Assembly: GCA_013339895.1 (NCBI GenBank)
Contig: JABACO010000002.1
Coordinates: 5,165,235-5,229,234, forward strand
Source: Ephydatia muelleri
Lineage: Eukaryota > Porifera > Demospongiae > Spongillida > Spongillidae
Length of the DNA stretch: 64,000 nucleotides
Direction of reading: 5' to 3'
Shown piece after piece: positions 30,980 to 41,969 of the stretch; positions within the stretch are counted from its first letter, which is position 1, and each line of letters begins with the position of its first letter. The notes under the pieces are model-generated. The model saw only the letters and a program-made list of their open reading frames with translations, did not search any database and was not told the DNA's origin. The translations under genes were made by a program, and so were the position numbers.

Positions 30980-33700
30980 TTTATGTTTGGAAGTACTGAA
31001 AAGCCCAATTGAACTTGTAACATGTGGGGCAATAGTCTGCTCCAATTGTTGCTGTACTTGACTAAATCTGTGCCATGAACTACTGTGTCCATGTTGCTGT
31101 GGTGATCACCTAAGAGATGTTACCACAGTGCGAGCACCATGTAATCTTGTTCTGACGAAGCCCACCTGGGATCTGGTTGTGCATTTGTGCCTGTTAACAG
31201 CATTGTTAGTGAAATTCTCAGCCATCCAGTCAACCAACCTCTGTCACCTACAGTGTATTGATCAACAGGACAATGTATCAAGGAATTCCTGAGCTACTTC
31301 CGTACTGCATTTCCGCATCAACGATCCCCATAAAATGCACATGTTGGAGGATCACGCTACTGAGTGGGTCAGACTCACTTCATGTCTCCTTGGGGAGCAG
31401 GGAAACAAATACCTCCTTTATATTGAAAGTTCCTGAGGCACAAAATATATATAGCGCTTTCCGTATTACAGTATTCCATCCACGATATGATTCCACCAGC
31501 TATAATTCTTGATTCATGATGGGATTTTACTGTGGTGAAAACATATATTTTGCCTTAAACCTCTCGGATTTATATTATAATGGTCACTGGTGCTCAAGAT
31601 TCAATGATTACTATTACAAATGGCGGTCCATGCCATATATGGCGTCTTAGCTCTTCGTCGGGGATCATTCGGAATAATTAATAAGCATCACGTTAACGTT
31701 ACGTTAAAGGCATAATTTGACGCAAATAATAACAGCTCAATTTATAGTGCATGGAGAGCGTTCATGATCTCTACGCTTTTTCATATACAAGGTCAGTTAC
31801 TATAGTACGTAGTTACACTGTTGTGTGTGTACCGACTACACTTGTGTTTATGCATGTGCATGTATGCCTATACGAAGGCTTGTACATGTCTAACCGACTT
31901 TCAATCCACCATTATTGTGTGTGCATACATGTACGTGTAACACACGCTTACACTTACGCACGCATATGCATGCACTCACATGTAGACAAAAGCTAGTTTT
32001 CCTTTGTAACACGCACATACACAACGGTAGTTAGCTTTGATATCCCTTTAATCCACTTCCTGTACATGCCAGATCCCATACCCATACCAGATCTCTGTAC
32101 ACAGACTAACTACCTGCAAGTCTGATAGCTATATATGGCAATTAGAGCAATCTCTCTTCTACAGTGGATAACATTGGATATGGCAGCAATGTACACCTTG
32201 TGTGTGCCTATGCATGTGTGTATGTGTAGGATTAAACACCTCCCGGACAATGTGTCTAGAGCTCCCAACGTTAAAATCAATATCATCAGCCCCTTTAAAC
32301 AACATTTGGGTTTCAATTTTGGCGTTACAGATGGCGATACATGTAGGTGATCGTGCCCCTCTGATGCACATAATGGAGGAACGTTGGAGGGAGATAAAGA
32401 CTGGCATGCTTTTAGGAGATGAATATAACACAAAGGTCCCCATCTCATGACATATGGAGAAATGAACGGTCACGAAAGTTGCGGTTTGTAAATTTTGGGA
32501 TTTCATTCCGCGGTACGTTCCATAGAGAATGTATGGCGTTTTTACAAACTTGATTATTATTTAATTACATAACGAACCTGCAACTTTTGCTACCCACTAA
32601 TACTACTCTAAATGATGTTCAAATGTAGGCAATTTCAAATTTTGTATCTCATACCGTCCAAAATTCTGGGACCATTTCTGAAAATATGATATTCCATAGA
32701 CTTGTACACAAAATGGAAAAAAATCATGCTAATTAAGATATTCCATTAGTTATAACAAATGAACAGAGGGGGTTAGAACTTTTGCCACCCTCTAAAACTA
32801 TTCTACAACTATCCAAATAATATAATATATGAAAAAAAGAGAATGTTGTCGTGAAGAATTTGGGGACCATTTTTAAAAATAGTAAAACTGTTTTGGTGCA
32901 ATAAGGCGCCATTTTAAAATGGCGTTTCTATGGGTTGCCATAGATATTTAGCTAAAGTGAGACCTCTAACTTGGACACGCCCATCTAGGGCAATTCTGCG
33001 AGGGTGGAGTCGAGGCAGAGGGCGAGGTGGGCCAGGGGGCGGGGTAGACAGGGGGAAATGAGCGTATAAACATAACTACTTGGAATACTAAAAGCTTCGA
33101 GTCTGTGTTTTCTACACCGAGTAGACTGATCGTTGTCTTGAAATTAGAATGATAGTGTAGGCTGCATATACCTCGACTGGCTGCTCAGATATCTACGTAC
33201 GCTGGCAACACTTCGTATATCAAATTTTTATGTTAGCGGATTCTATAGGCCTACACGTAGCTGAATCGAGTGTCTGAGAAACAAACCAGCAGCCAAACGT
33301 GATCACATGTACATGTACATGCGACACCTCCAGTTATCAAATTAACACAACAGCAACGCTAATATTTTGTAGATCCGAGGTGAGAAACTTTAAGCGTAGT
33401 TGTGTGGTTCCATCCACGTACTCGATATCGATGTGCTGACAGTGTGATTCTGTGATTAGTTAGGTTCGAATCGGGTCACGATTCGGGTGTAATAATAGTG
33501 CCCTTCACAAAGGGAGCATTTATTAGAAATAATGTATTACGCTGTTGTAGTAAAGTTTAGCAGTAGCATATCGATTATGTATTGCGAATAAATTGTATAT
33601 TTTGCCTCCAACACATGTATATGCTTTTAATGTATGGTGCAAGTATATATGGTGCATGTATACGTATGGTGCTTGTGACGTAATGCATGTAACAGTGTAA
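30980..33700. other. No gene recognised
   Basis: About 2.7 kb of AT-rich sequence with no supported coding region. 32450-32960 has repeated GCAACTTTTGC/GACCATTT words and may be old repeat DNA. The overlapping frames at 32110-32506 on both strands look random. Confidence 0.5.
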
Positions 33701-33767
33701 GTGTATGAATCTATGCCCTTATAACTGATCTAGGTGTGTAAGTAAGGAGGAAAAAGCTACAATGCAA

Positions 33768-33768
<1 letters not shown>

Positions 33769-33826
<58 letters not shown>
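33769..33826. repeat. (TG)n microsatellite
   Basis: TG tract with one TATG interruption. Confidence 0.95.
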
Positions 33827-33827
<1 letters not shown>

Positions 33828-33829
33828 TA

Positions 33830-35270
33830 TGTTTCTGCGGGCAATCACATTCATGTATGTGCAGAGTTTGAACTCTTCCAGAACTACTTTTGAACCCACC
33901 TTTGGTTGCATTTTACCCATGCATAGGAAGAAGGACCTATGTGACTGATCATACACAGTCCCATTAGTCCAGGAATGGATACTTAGTTACGAGGATCTGT
34001 GTTGAAAGCAACAGGGGGTGGTGTTTCGGAATATGCATCATATAAAATATTGGTGATGGGGCAAAAATAAGTTTTCCCTTCGTACCATTACATGGCATGC
34101 CATGCAGTTATAGTAAAAGGTGCAGACCAGCCCGATTAATTGGCTGAATGGCAAGTTACATGGCATGTGTAAATCAGGGGGTTAGTAAATCCCTTGTAAT
34201 GGTGTACATCTTGTAAATGTAACATCTTTAGCAACTGAATGTCTTGAAACTATGAGTGTTACTGATAGATGTTGCGTGTTGCCTACTCAATCCTTCCTGT
34301 CTCTCTCTCTCTCACCTCCCCCCCCCCCCCCCCCAGGCTTCTACTGATTACATTATGTCATTTGTAATTTTAAAACATACAGGCTACACATATAAAGGAT
34401 GGTGAGAACTGGACAGGATGAAGAAGCAGCGAATCATGATGCCAGTTGGTAGAATGCAACCATTGCTTCCATCAGCTCCAAGCTCATAGGACTTGGTGTC
34501 ATTGAACTCATTTATCTTTGTTTTTGTCAGTCACTGTGTAATCTGAACAAAACAATGCTTGCAATGGGATTTCAGCTTCCCACTTCATACGCTGAGACAT
34601 GCTGTGTGTGTGTGTGTGCACATAGCCTTCTCTGATCCCATCTTAATTTGGATATTTATACAAGGAACAAAGGCACAATGTCATGAATTTTGTTGTGTGG
34701 CAAGACCTTTGCCCCATGCATGCAACATACATACATGTATATGTATGATACCTCCATAAAGTGAACAACTTCATGCACATGGTATTTGTGTAGGGGTTAT
34801 TTGTGGGTGCAAGGGTCAAGCATTTTAATAAAAGATGATGGTGCAGGGACTGATACAGAGGCAGCAAAAACTGTTAGTCATTTTGCAACCACCCCCATGA
34901 TGGGTGTGGCCTTAGGAAGAACAGTATCAGGTTTTTGAGGGGTGACTCTTTCATTGTAAGGGCATCCTGTTCAGCTGATCCTGACAAGAGAGTACATTCA
35001 ATTTCAGTGATGGATCCAGGATTTCCAGTTTGTGGGGAAGGGGGGAAAATTTTTACCCAAGCCCACATCCTGCTCCAGCTGGAGTGGCTGTAAGCTCCTC
35101 CATAGGGTCAAGGGAAGAGCACATTACATTGTACTTTGACATCAACCCATATTTCAACAAGTCAAAGAGTGTATGGAAGCGCTTGTGCCTACAGTACATG
35201 TACACAGATAAAGCCCATTACATAGAGGTGTAGCTCCTCCCATGGATGTGAGATAAAATAACCACAGGCA
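33830..35270. other. No gene recognised
   Basis: Includes a (CT)n and C16 tract at 34300-34334 and a TAAAATCAGGG-like low-similarity region. Open frames are short and unconvincing. Confidence 0.5.
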
Positions 35271-35275
35271 TTACC

Positions 35276-35278
<3 letters not shown>

Positions 35279-35357
<79 letters not shown>
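35279..35357. repeat. (CA)n microsatellite
   Basis: Pure CA tract of about 78 bp. Confidence 0.97.
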
Positions 35358-35360
<3 letters not shown>

Positions 35361-35726
35361 CCCTCACAAGTAGTCCAATCTTCATGTACACGTATCTGCC
35401 ACACTATCTGCCAATCAAGTGAAGGTCAGCTCACTAGATGCATTCATTTTAGCCAGGACAATGGTTGTGTACACTTTGGACTGCCCTTGTGGGTTTTGTG
35501 GTAGCAGTCAGGCCCCAAGGCACCTAGGGAGATAGAAGGCCAACAGTACACTATATCAACGCTAATACACTACACATCTGTATCTGTACTGACTTGGAGT
35601 CATGAATGTTTGGGGCAGTATGCTCCAATAGCAGAGAGGAGAGTTGTAGGAGAAGGATGCACATGGGGTCCTTGGGAAGAGCGCTAAGGTATGACCGTAT
35701 AAGGTCTAGGCATATTGAGTGGAGTA

Positions 35727-36593
35727 CTCACCGAGGAGCCAAAGGACTTGTCAGGGTTAATGATCTTATTAATAAATAAGCTGATGACAATGTCATTAGT
35801 GTCCGACTCAGGATCAGGGGGGCCCCCAGGAGGGCTGTCCTCATGCTGAGAAGGTTGGAATCACAATGTACTGGAGGAGCAAGGGAAAGTGAGGAGGTGA
35901 AGGTGAAGAGAGGTAAGTGGGGGGAGGGAGGATAAATGGTATGTGTAATTTTGCCAGAGATGTCCCTGCTGGTGTACATGTACATGACTACAGGAGGACA
36001 GGAGAGAGGGAGTGAGGGAGGGATGGAAAGGGGAGGGAGAGAGGAGGGAGGAAGGGAGGAGGAAGGGAGGGAGGAAGTGAAGGAGTAGGTGAGACAGGAG
36101 AGAAAGAAAGGAAGGAGGAAGTGAGGGAGTATGTGAGACAGGAGAGAAAGAAAGGAAGGAGGAGAGAGGGATAAGAGCAAAGAAAGATGGAACACAAACT
36201 AAGTGATTGAAGTGTACACAATGTACCTGGGCAGGCTGGCTGCAGCACTGATGACGCCCAACACCACATTCCAACTGGAGTGCAGTGCCTGTGGGCGTGA
36301 CTGGAGGACCTGTCCAACAGATAACGTACTGAGCACAGATCATATACATGTACCATGCACACTGTTATTTGCGGTAGTAGAGAAGACATACATGTACATG
36401 TACAAAGTGAAGGGGAGGAGGCCGGTGGTGTTGTAGCTGATCACAGTAAGGGGCAGGACACCCACCAGAGCACCATTGCAATACAAACTGAAGTTGATGA
36501 GGATGCCATTACTGTGAGTTGGCAAGTCCCAAGACACAATGATGTAGGTGGAGCCCACATTCTGCACCGACACAGCATCAAATCCATCCGGTG
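35727..36593 (-). CDS. Fibronectin type III exons of an unidentified (probably extracellular) protein
   Basis: The exon at 36593-36404 (minus) is bounded by CCCCCAG and GTACAT. It encodes APDGFDAVSVQNVGSTYIIV then SWDLPTHSNG, INFSLYCNGA and YNTTGLLPFTLY. That is the A-B-C strand SW.P..PNG pattern and the tyrosine-corner L.P.T.Y of an FN3 domain. A second exon follows around 36330-36230 (GPPVTPTGTALQLE in one phase). A third, at about 35850-35732, encodes HEDSPPGGPPDPESDTND and IVISLFINKIINPDKSFG and ends at GTGAGT. The last resembles a juxtamembrane linker of FN3 receptors, but no membrane segment or catalytic domain was found in the window. Phases between exons were not fully resolved. A possible further FN3 exon is at about 36951-37006 (SSGVVSYIVYMNITTGEA). 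It could be a receptor phosphatase or usherin-like protein, or a fragment. Confidence 0.5.
35995..36185. repeat. Purine-rich GGAGGGAGGAAG tract
   Basis: Polypurine stretch of about 190 bp in an intron of the FN3 gene. Frames rich in Ser/Leu/Pro on the minus strand come from this composition. Confidence 0.9.
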
Positions 36594-36701
36594 CTGGGGG
36601 AAGATGAAATGACATCACATAACGAGATTGCACACAATCACATCACACATACATGTACATGTATGATAGATTATCTATGCATGTATATACAGTCAGAGAC
36701 A

Positions 36702-36937
36702 CACACACATACACACGCACACACAATCACACAACACATACACACACACACACAAGCACACACACACATGCACACACACACATGCACACACACATGCACA
36801 CACACACATGCACACACACATGCACACACACACATGCACACACACACACATGCACACACACACATGCACACACACACACATGCACACACACACATGCACA
36901 CACACACACACATGCACACACACACACACATGCCCAA
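36702..36937. repeat. (CA)n with regular CATG interruptions
   Basis: CACACACATG units repeat about twenty times. On the minus strand this opens all frames. Confidence 0.97.
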
Positions 36938-37030
36938 CATGCCTGCTTCTCCTGTTGTGATATTCATGTATACGATGTAACTGACTACGCCGCTGGACAC
37001 AGCTATGGACATGTACATGTAGCCCACTTG

Positions 37031-37048
37031 GGGGGGGGGGGGGGGGGG
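37031..37048. repeat. G18 homopolymer at a repeat boundary
   Basis: Runs directly into the dispersed repeat copy that starts near 37050. Confidence 0.9.
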
Positions 37049-37049
37049 C

Positions 37050-37605
37050 TACGCTACTAAATTCACATAGTAGCCTATACTCACCAAAACACCTGCGTCT
37101 CAGAAGATGAAAGCATGAAGGACATACGTTGTTCGATCCCTGCATGCATCATTGTGCCTAATTGATACGCTCCACTTCTCCAGTGCAAGCAGAGATCATA
37201 TCTAATATATGATCTCTGGTGCAAGTGACGCACAGCAGATAAGTTAATTTGTGCATATACTTATCGGTACAATTATAATTGTAATTCAAATTGTTACGTC
37301 ACAGCTATTAAAGTTTATAACCGTTAACCCCTACCTAGCTACCTAGCAGACATAATTTTAATAATTGTAACTTTATTCTAAGATGATGCAAGGTATTACG
37401 TAATGACTACTTCGTTTATGAATAAATTATGCGCGGTAGAAATTAAATTTTTATCTTGATTGTAGTTTACGAATGGTTAATGGTATAATCTTATAAAGCA
37501 CAGATTCACAATCAGTCCGATTTATTGTAAATTATAAACGTGTTTGAAATTCAATTTGAAAAAAAAAGCAAGATGACCGTCTATGTATGGGCCATTTCTC
37601 CATAT
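37050..37605 (+). repeat. Dispersed repeat family, long copy (copy 4)
   Basis: Reverse-complement match to 45207-45656. Shared are CACCTGCGTCTCAGAAGATG, GCAGATAAGTTAATTT, AAATTATGCGCGGTAGAA, CAGTCCGATTTAT and GATGACCGTC. It contains a near-palindrome CAGAGATCATATCTAATATA around 37189-37219. It ends at ATTTCTCCATATG. An opposite-facing copy of the terminal block is at 41185-41440, so the DNA between could be one large element or two insertions. Confidence 0.75.
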
Positions 37606-37741
37606 GCATACCATACATTGAGGACAATTCTAGGGAAGCGACGTCTTTAATAGGAGAAATACGGCGACCCTGGAAAATGTTGTGTACTAACAATCCCTAT
37701 GGCAAATGAAAAATCTGGCGTGCTTGGTATTGAAGTACCCC

Positions 37742-37750
37742 ATACATGTC
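37742..37750. repeat. 9-bp target-site duplication, left
   Basis: ATACATGTC, repeated exactly at 39585-39593. Confidence 0.9.
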
Positions 37751-37946
37751 TAGTCTCGTACCCAGACCCAGATTTTCACAGCAGCGGATGGATTACATCA
37801 CCGCTACGTGAAAAGTGGGTCTGGGAAAATGCTCAAGTCTACTCGTTCTGAGTGCGCCTCGTTTCTGGCGCACAATCAGAATGCAGAGCACCCGTGACGT
37901 CACGTTTGATGCTGCATTTAATTAGCAATAACACTTATAGCTAATT

Positions 37947-38686
37947 ATGGCAAGCGACAATCTTGATGCTGTTATCCTACGTGCCGGGGCAAGATTGGGC
38001 TACACAGCAATTCGTCCAAACCAGCACAAAGCTGTAAAAAGCTTCATAGAAGGAAGCGACGTGTTCATCAGCCTTCCGACTGGGAGTGGAAAGTCGAGCC
38101 AGCAGGAGCACCGAATATAGCTATGTTTCGACTTGTTGACATGTACACAGGCTCAACACGTAAGTCAGTACAGGATTCGATCATAGCCTCATTCAGTAAA
38201 AGTGATGCCACACTTAGAATAGTGATATGCACTATTGCATTTGGTATGGGCATTGATTGTGCTGATGTTTGCCAAGTTATTCACTGGGGACCATCTTCAG
38301 ACATTGAGTCATACGTACAGGAATGTGGAAGAGCTGGTAGGAATGGCCATGCAGCAAAAGCATTGCTATTTTGGAGTAGATCGGATTTTAGGGCGCATGA
38401 CATCTGCCAAGATATGGAGCGCTACTGCAGTGGTAAAGATACGTGCCGAAGAAAAATGCTGATGTCCTACTTTGATTGTACATATGAGAATGTGATGGGA
38501 TGTAGTTGCTGTGATGTTTGTGCATTTGACTGTAATTGCAATAGCTATGAGACTGAATGGCTGCTTTCCCAAGAACACCATTTATATATACATACAATAC
38601 CTGGAACCAGACAGAGACAATCTAATTTGGGGATAGGTTGTTTAGAGGGGAGGGTTGCAGACAGAGAGGCAGGCTTGACCTGCTAA
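37947..38686 (+). pseudogene. RecQ-family DNA helicase, internally deleted
   Basis: From ATG at 37947 the frame reads MASDNLDAVILRAGARLGY, then RPNQHKAVKSFIEGSDVFI and the Walker A box LPTGSGKS, then stops at 38118. From about 38102 in another frame the C-terminal half follows: IAMFRLVDMYTGSTRKSVQ, VICTIAFGMGID, then YVQECGRAGRNG (motif VI, arginine fingers). A RecQ-type zinc region comes next, with Y/F-rich RRKMLMSYFDC and CSCCDVC. Motifs II to IV (DEAH to the second RecA lobe) are missing, so roughly 250 residues were deleted, with the junction near 38095-38105. Not a functional helicase. It lies wholly inside the 37751-39584 transposon. Confidence 0.85.
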
Positions 38687-39377
38687 CCCTAGACAAAGCC
38701 CCCTTTTCAACATACTATATGCACCTTTCACGGTACATGTACACACTCTGAGAATGCTCTTCATTTCAGCTCGTATCATCATCTGCATCCTCCCTACAAG
38801 ATGCTTCTTCATAACTGCAGATTGTAGTAAGTGCTTTGCTAAAGCGTGTTTTGAGTTGCGACCTAACGACCTGCCTATCGCTTCTCTTGATGGTGACAGG
38901 GCATATCTTTTCTCAAGTCCACCTTCATAGGTCACAGCAACCTACAATATAATTATGCATGTATAATAAACATATGTACTATATATAGTCTCATAAATAT
39001 GTCAATACCTTTACTGCACTACTAGACCCTTGTGGACGGCTGTCAGCTGAACGCTTAGTGCCTTGTCGACCTGGAGATATCGATACTGACGCACCATCGT
39101 TTGTTCTGGGACGAAACGTCTCTTGCAACTTATTTCTTAATTTCTCCTTCAATGTAAAGTATTTCTCCTTCAATGTAAAGTATGTAGCAGCTAGATTGAA
39201 GCACTTCTTGCATACGAATCCAGACCCGTACTCTTTCGCCGCATCGTTCGTTGTTATCCCAACATCGCAAGCTAAGCCAACTAATACAGCTCGACAATGT
39301 TCCGACTGAGGGCTGTCAAGACGCCTTCTCTCTTTGCATTCCAAAACGGGAGCAACGCACACTTTGCAGCGATTCAT
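38642..39377 (-). CDS. Two-exon zinc-finger protein of the RecQ-carrying transposon (223 aa, probably truncated)
   Basis: Exon 1 is 39377-39009 and exon 2 is 38941-38642, joined by a 67-bp GT-AG intron in phase 0. N-terminal Cys pairs C4/C7 (MNRCKVC) and C56/C59 (FVCKKCF) suggest a treble-clef or ZAD-like DNA-binding finger. YFTLKEK is duplicated in tandem at residues 66-79. A basic Ser-rich linker follows, and exon 2 begins VAVTYEGGLEKRYALSPSRE and runs through AIGRSLGRNSKHALAKHLL to EMKSILR. I recall similar N-termini on long uncharacterised invertebrate transposon proteins (DUF6589 type), but this is memory and not a search. If right, the C-terminal catalytic part has been lost here. It probably binds the TIRs. 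Confidence 0.55.
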
Positions 39378-39584
39378 ATTGCAATAATTAAAAAGGATAT
39401 TGGTAATAGGTGCTGGCGTAACACCGCATTAGGGAGCTATTTGACGTCACGTTTGAAATGACGTCGCGTCTACAAAATAACCTCAAGAACGAGTAGACTT
39501 GAGCATTTTCCCAGACCCACTTTTCACGTAGCGGTGATGTAATCCATCCGCTGCTGTGAAAATCTGGGTCTGGGTACGAGACTA

Positions 39585-39593
39585 ATACATGTC
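39585..39593. repeat. 9-bp target-site duplication, right
   Basis: ATACATGTC, identical to 37742-37750. Confidence 0.9.
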
Positions 39594-39696
39594 TACGGGA
39601 AGATATACGGGAATATTCGTTGATTCGCAAACCGCGAATTAATTACTTCTGCCGCTCATTTCTGGATATGTGAATTTCAATGGAAGATGTTTAATA

Positions 39697-40090
39697 CGGA
39701 AGGGATTGGAAACGGATCACGAGCTGCAATTAATATATTGCATTATCCAAGCTTCGAGCCGTCAGTGAACGACCTGGTGTGTGGACAACGTACTTCCACA
39801 CTAAATAATCTTCTTTTTCTTTTACCTCAGGGTGTGAATGGGAGGACACCGTCGATTGCGGCTCTCAAGTACGAAGAATTATGAAAGGAAAAAGAGACAG
39901 AAGCTGTCCTATTTGGTTTCTCTCCCTCTGCAATTGTACGTGCATGTGTCACCCCTACGAACAACTCTGTTAAGTAAGTTACCAACAACAGTTACAGCAT
40001 CGCAATATATTGATTCCGCCATTTTATTTCCTACTACACTGAAGGAACCTGATAATTAGTGTTAAAACGTCCCGTTTCCAATCCCTTCCG
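39697..40090. mobile_element. 394-bp MITE, TA target (mariner-like)
   Basis: CGGAAGGGATTGGAAACGG at 39697-39715 is mirrored by CCGTTTCCAATCCCTTCCG at 40072-40090, and TA flanks both ends (39695-39696, 40091-40092). The interior has no gene. TA targeting and short TIRs suggest a Tc1/mariner-derived MITE. The GGGATTGGAAAC core is also seen in the MITE at 60597-61408. Confidence 0.8.
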
Positions 40091-40749
40091 TATAAAATCT
40101 AAGCATTAACACAGAAGCAGTATCTAAAGGCTGCCCCATGTATGCAAGAAGGCGGTATTTTACATTACATGTAGTAATTTTCGCTCGCGCTTATTGATCT
40201 TGGTCTGTCAGTTAGAATATCGCACTTATTGTGTGTATGCTTGATTACCTAATGCATGTGGATACAAGCAGGGATATATAGTAAAGCAGCTCTCATCAGA
40301 AAGAAAAAAGTTGCTGCAAATAAATAATACATGGACATGTGTACACATACTGTAGGGATACATTATACATAAAATATGATGAGTGATGAGTTTCTAATCA
40401 TCACTAGACTCGGAATCTGTATCATATTCTGTTTCAGCGTCATAATATGAATCAAAGTTTGCATTTCCTGTAGAGATGCAAGGTCCAAAATAGGCCCTTG
40501 ATTGGTATCTTCGTTTGGGAATGCCCACAGTGGCTGATCCCTGTACAAGACGGACATGAAATGTTTAACAGTGGCCTGGTGATGTCCATGCAACGCCATC
40601 CTCACTCCAGGATGGAACGCGGCTGCAGGGCTGGCCCTCATTGTGCACATTGGGGTGCTTATGTTGCACCGAAATCGCGGACGGTATTCATGTTGCCGTG
40701 GCTACCGCCATCTTGAAACTAACACTGTTCAGGTCAACGATGACCATTA

Positions 40750-40787
40750 TGACAGTGATGATGAAGATGATAATGATGATGAGGATA

Positions 40788-40819
<32 letters not shown>

Positions 40820-40833
40820 CATGGTGATGATAG
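40750..40833. repeat. (GAT)n microsatellite
   Basis: GATGATGAT repeats with ATAAT interruptions. Asp- and Met-rich frames over it are not genes. Confidence 0.95.
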
Positions 40834-41184
40834 TACGTGATTGACGACAATTCATTGCATTGCATGACAGTCAAACGTTTACTGTGTTGTCACGTGATGA
40901 TTGTTGCAGTCAATGCCTACCTTCTTGATTTTCAAGTGAAATATATCTCAGTTGCATGCGCAACGACAATGAAAGCCATATAATTGTGTGAAAATTTCTC
41001 TGCCATCATGACCTGTCTGCAGTTGATGGGCTAGTATAGATGATATTCACTAGTCTTGTTACGGATGTATATGTATGCGCGGTAGGACGTACTACACAAA
41101 TAGATGTAGCGCACATGCAGAGGATCACGATGTATCGCGTAAACTCTTACCTAAGATACAGATTCTACTTGTTTTTAACATGGC

Positions 41185-41440
41185 TCATATTCAGAAATCG
41201 CCCATACATGTACATCGGCGGTCATCTTGCGATTTATTTCAAATTGACTTTTAAACACGTTTACTATGTACAATAAATCGGTCTGATTGTAATTCTTCCT
41301 TGAACCATTATGTAACTAAAATCAAGACAAAAAATTAATTTCTACTGTGCATAATTTATTCATAAACGTATGTCATTGCGTAATACCTTGCCAGAATTAT
41401 TACAAAAATACTTGTGTTTATGTGTATGATTAATAAGAAT
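41185..41440 (-). repeat. Terminal block of dispersed repeat family (copy 5)
   Basis: Reverse orientation: CAGAAATCGCCCATACATG, GGCGGTCATCTTGCG, ACAATAAATCGGTCTGATT, CATAATTTATTCATAAACG. Faces the copy at 37340-37605. Confidence 0.8.
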
Positions 41441-41644
41441 GGATAATAATGGTGAATAAATGCACCTGTTATTGCAGTTAAAATAGTTTAGCTACGAGAG
41501 TCACAGCGGACCATAGCTGCTCTTCGATTTTGATGAGCCAATGGCAAGCAGGGTAACTAGGCGGGCACATGTGTCCCTAGCCTTTCCCCCAATTCCCAAC
41601 TGCCAGCTGCTGAGGGATACACCCACCCTAGCTCACTGCGAGGG

Positions 41645-41965
41645 CTTATTATGTACAGTATATGGGATCGTTTCCGCGAAAAGGGACCTAGTGCATAAAT
41701 GCCTACTGTTTAAATCGCTGTAACTTTTGAACGGTACACGCTATCGAATTTCTATTTTCAATACTTCACAGTACATCATTTCAATATGTAAATGTATATT
41801 TTAGCATCTTGCACAAACTGTGCCGACATTGCAAGACCTGACAGCCCATGGGGTTCAAAAACGCAACATCATCAGGTAGGAGCGTCCAAATCGAGTCGTT
41901 TTAAATTCGGTGTGTACGTAGAGGGGTCCTGTTGCAAAGAATCTAATTATGATGCTAAACTGAAT
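41645..41965 (+). repeat. Diverged half of the fold-back family
   Basis: TATGGGATCGTTTCCGCGAA at 41659 and the blocks AAATCGCTGTAACTTTTGAA, CGGTACACGCTATCG and GGGGTCCTGTTGC follow the same order as the arm of the fold-back element at 55123-55512. Another fragment starts at 59758 and part of an arm is at 55980-56070. Confidence 0.6.
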
Positions 41966-41969
41966 ATTG

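Larger units (their letters stand above)
37751..39584. mobile_element. Complete transposon with identical 99-bp TIRs, carrying RecQ-like and zinc-finger genes
   Basis: TIRs 37751-37849 and 39486-39584 are identical over 99 bp and start TAGTCTCGTACCCAGACCC. The flanking 9-bp direct repeat ATACATGTC is perfect. The 1834-bp element contains a plus-strand RecQ-type helicase with its core deleted (37947-38686). It also contains a minus-strand two-exon zinc-finger protein (38642-39377), tail to tail with it. Identical TIRs and TSD imply recent movement. Neither gene is a complete transposase, so the copy is non-autonomous; the full element presumably carries longer versions of both. Other relics of the terminus are at 8691-8750 and 22998-23015. 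Confidence 0.92.

Noticed and set aside
32110-32506. Overlapping frames on both strands as coding
   Set aside because: Three frames are open at once with no family resemblance and no codon-level signal I could defend.
38991-39377. Unspliced 128-aa ORF ending SSAVKVLTYL
   Set aside because: The last residues read into a GT-AG intron; splicing to 38941 keeps phase and extends the protein.
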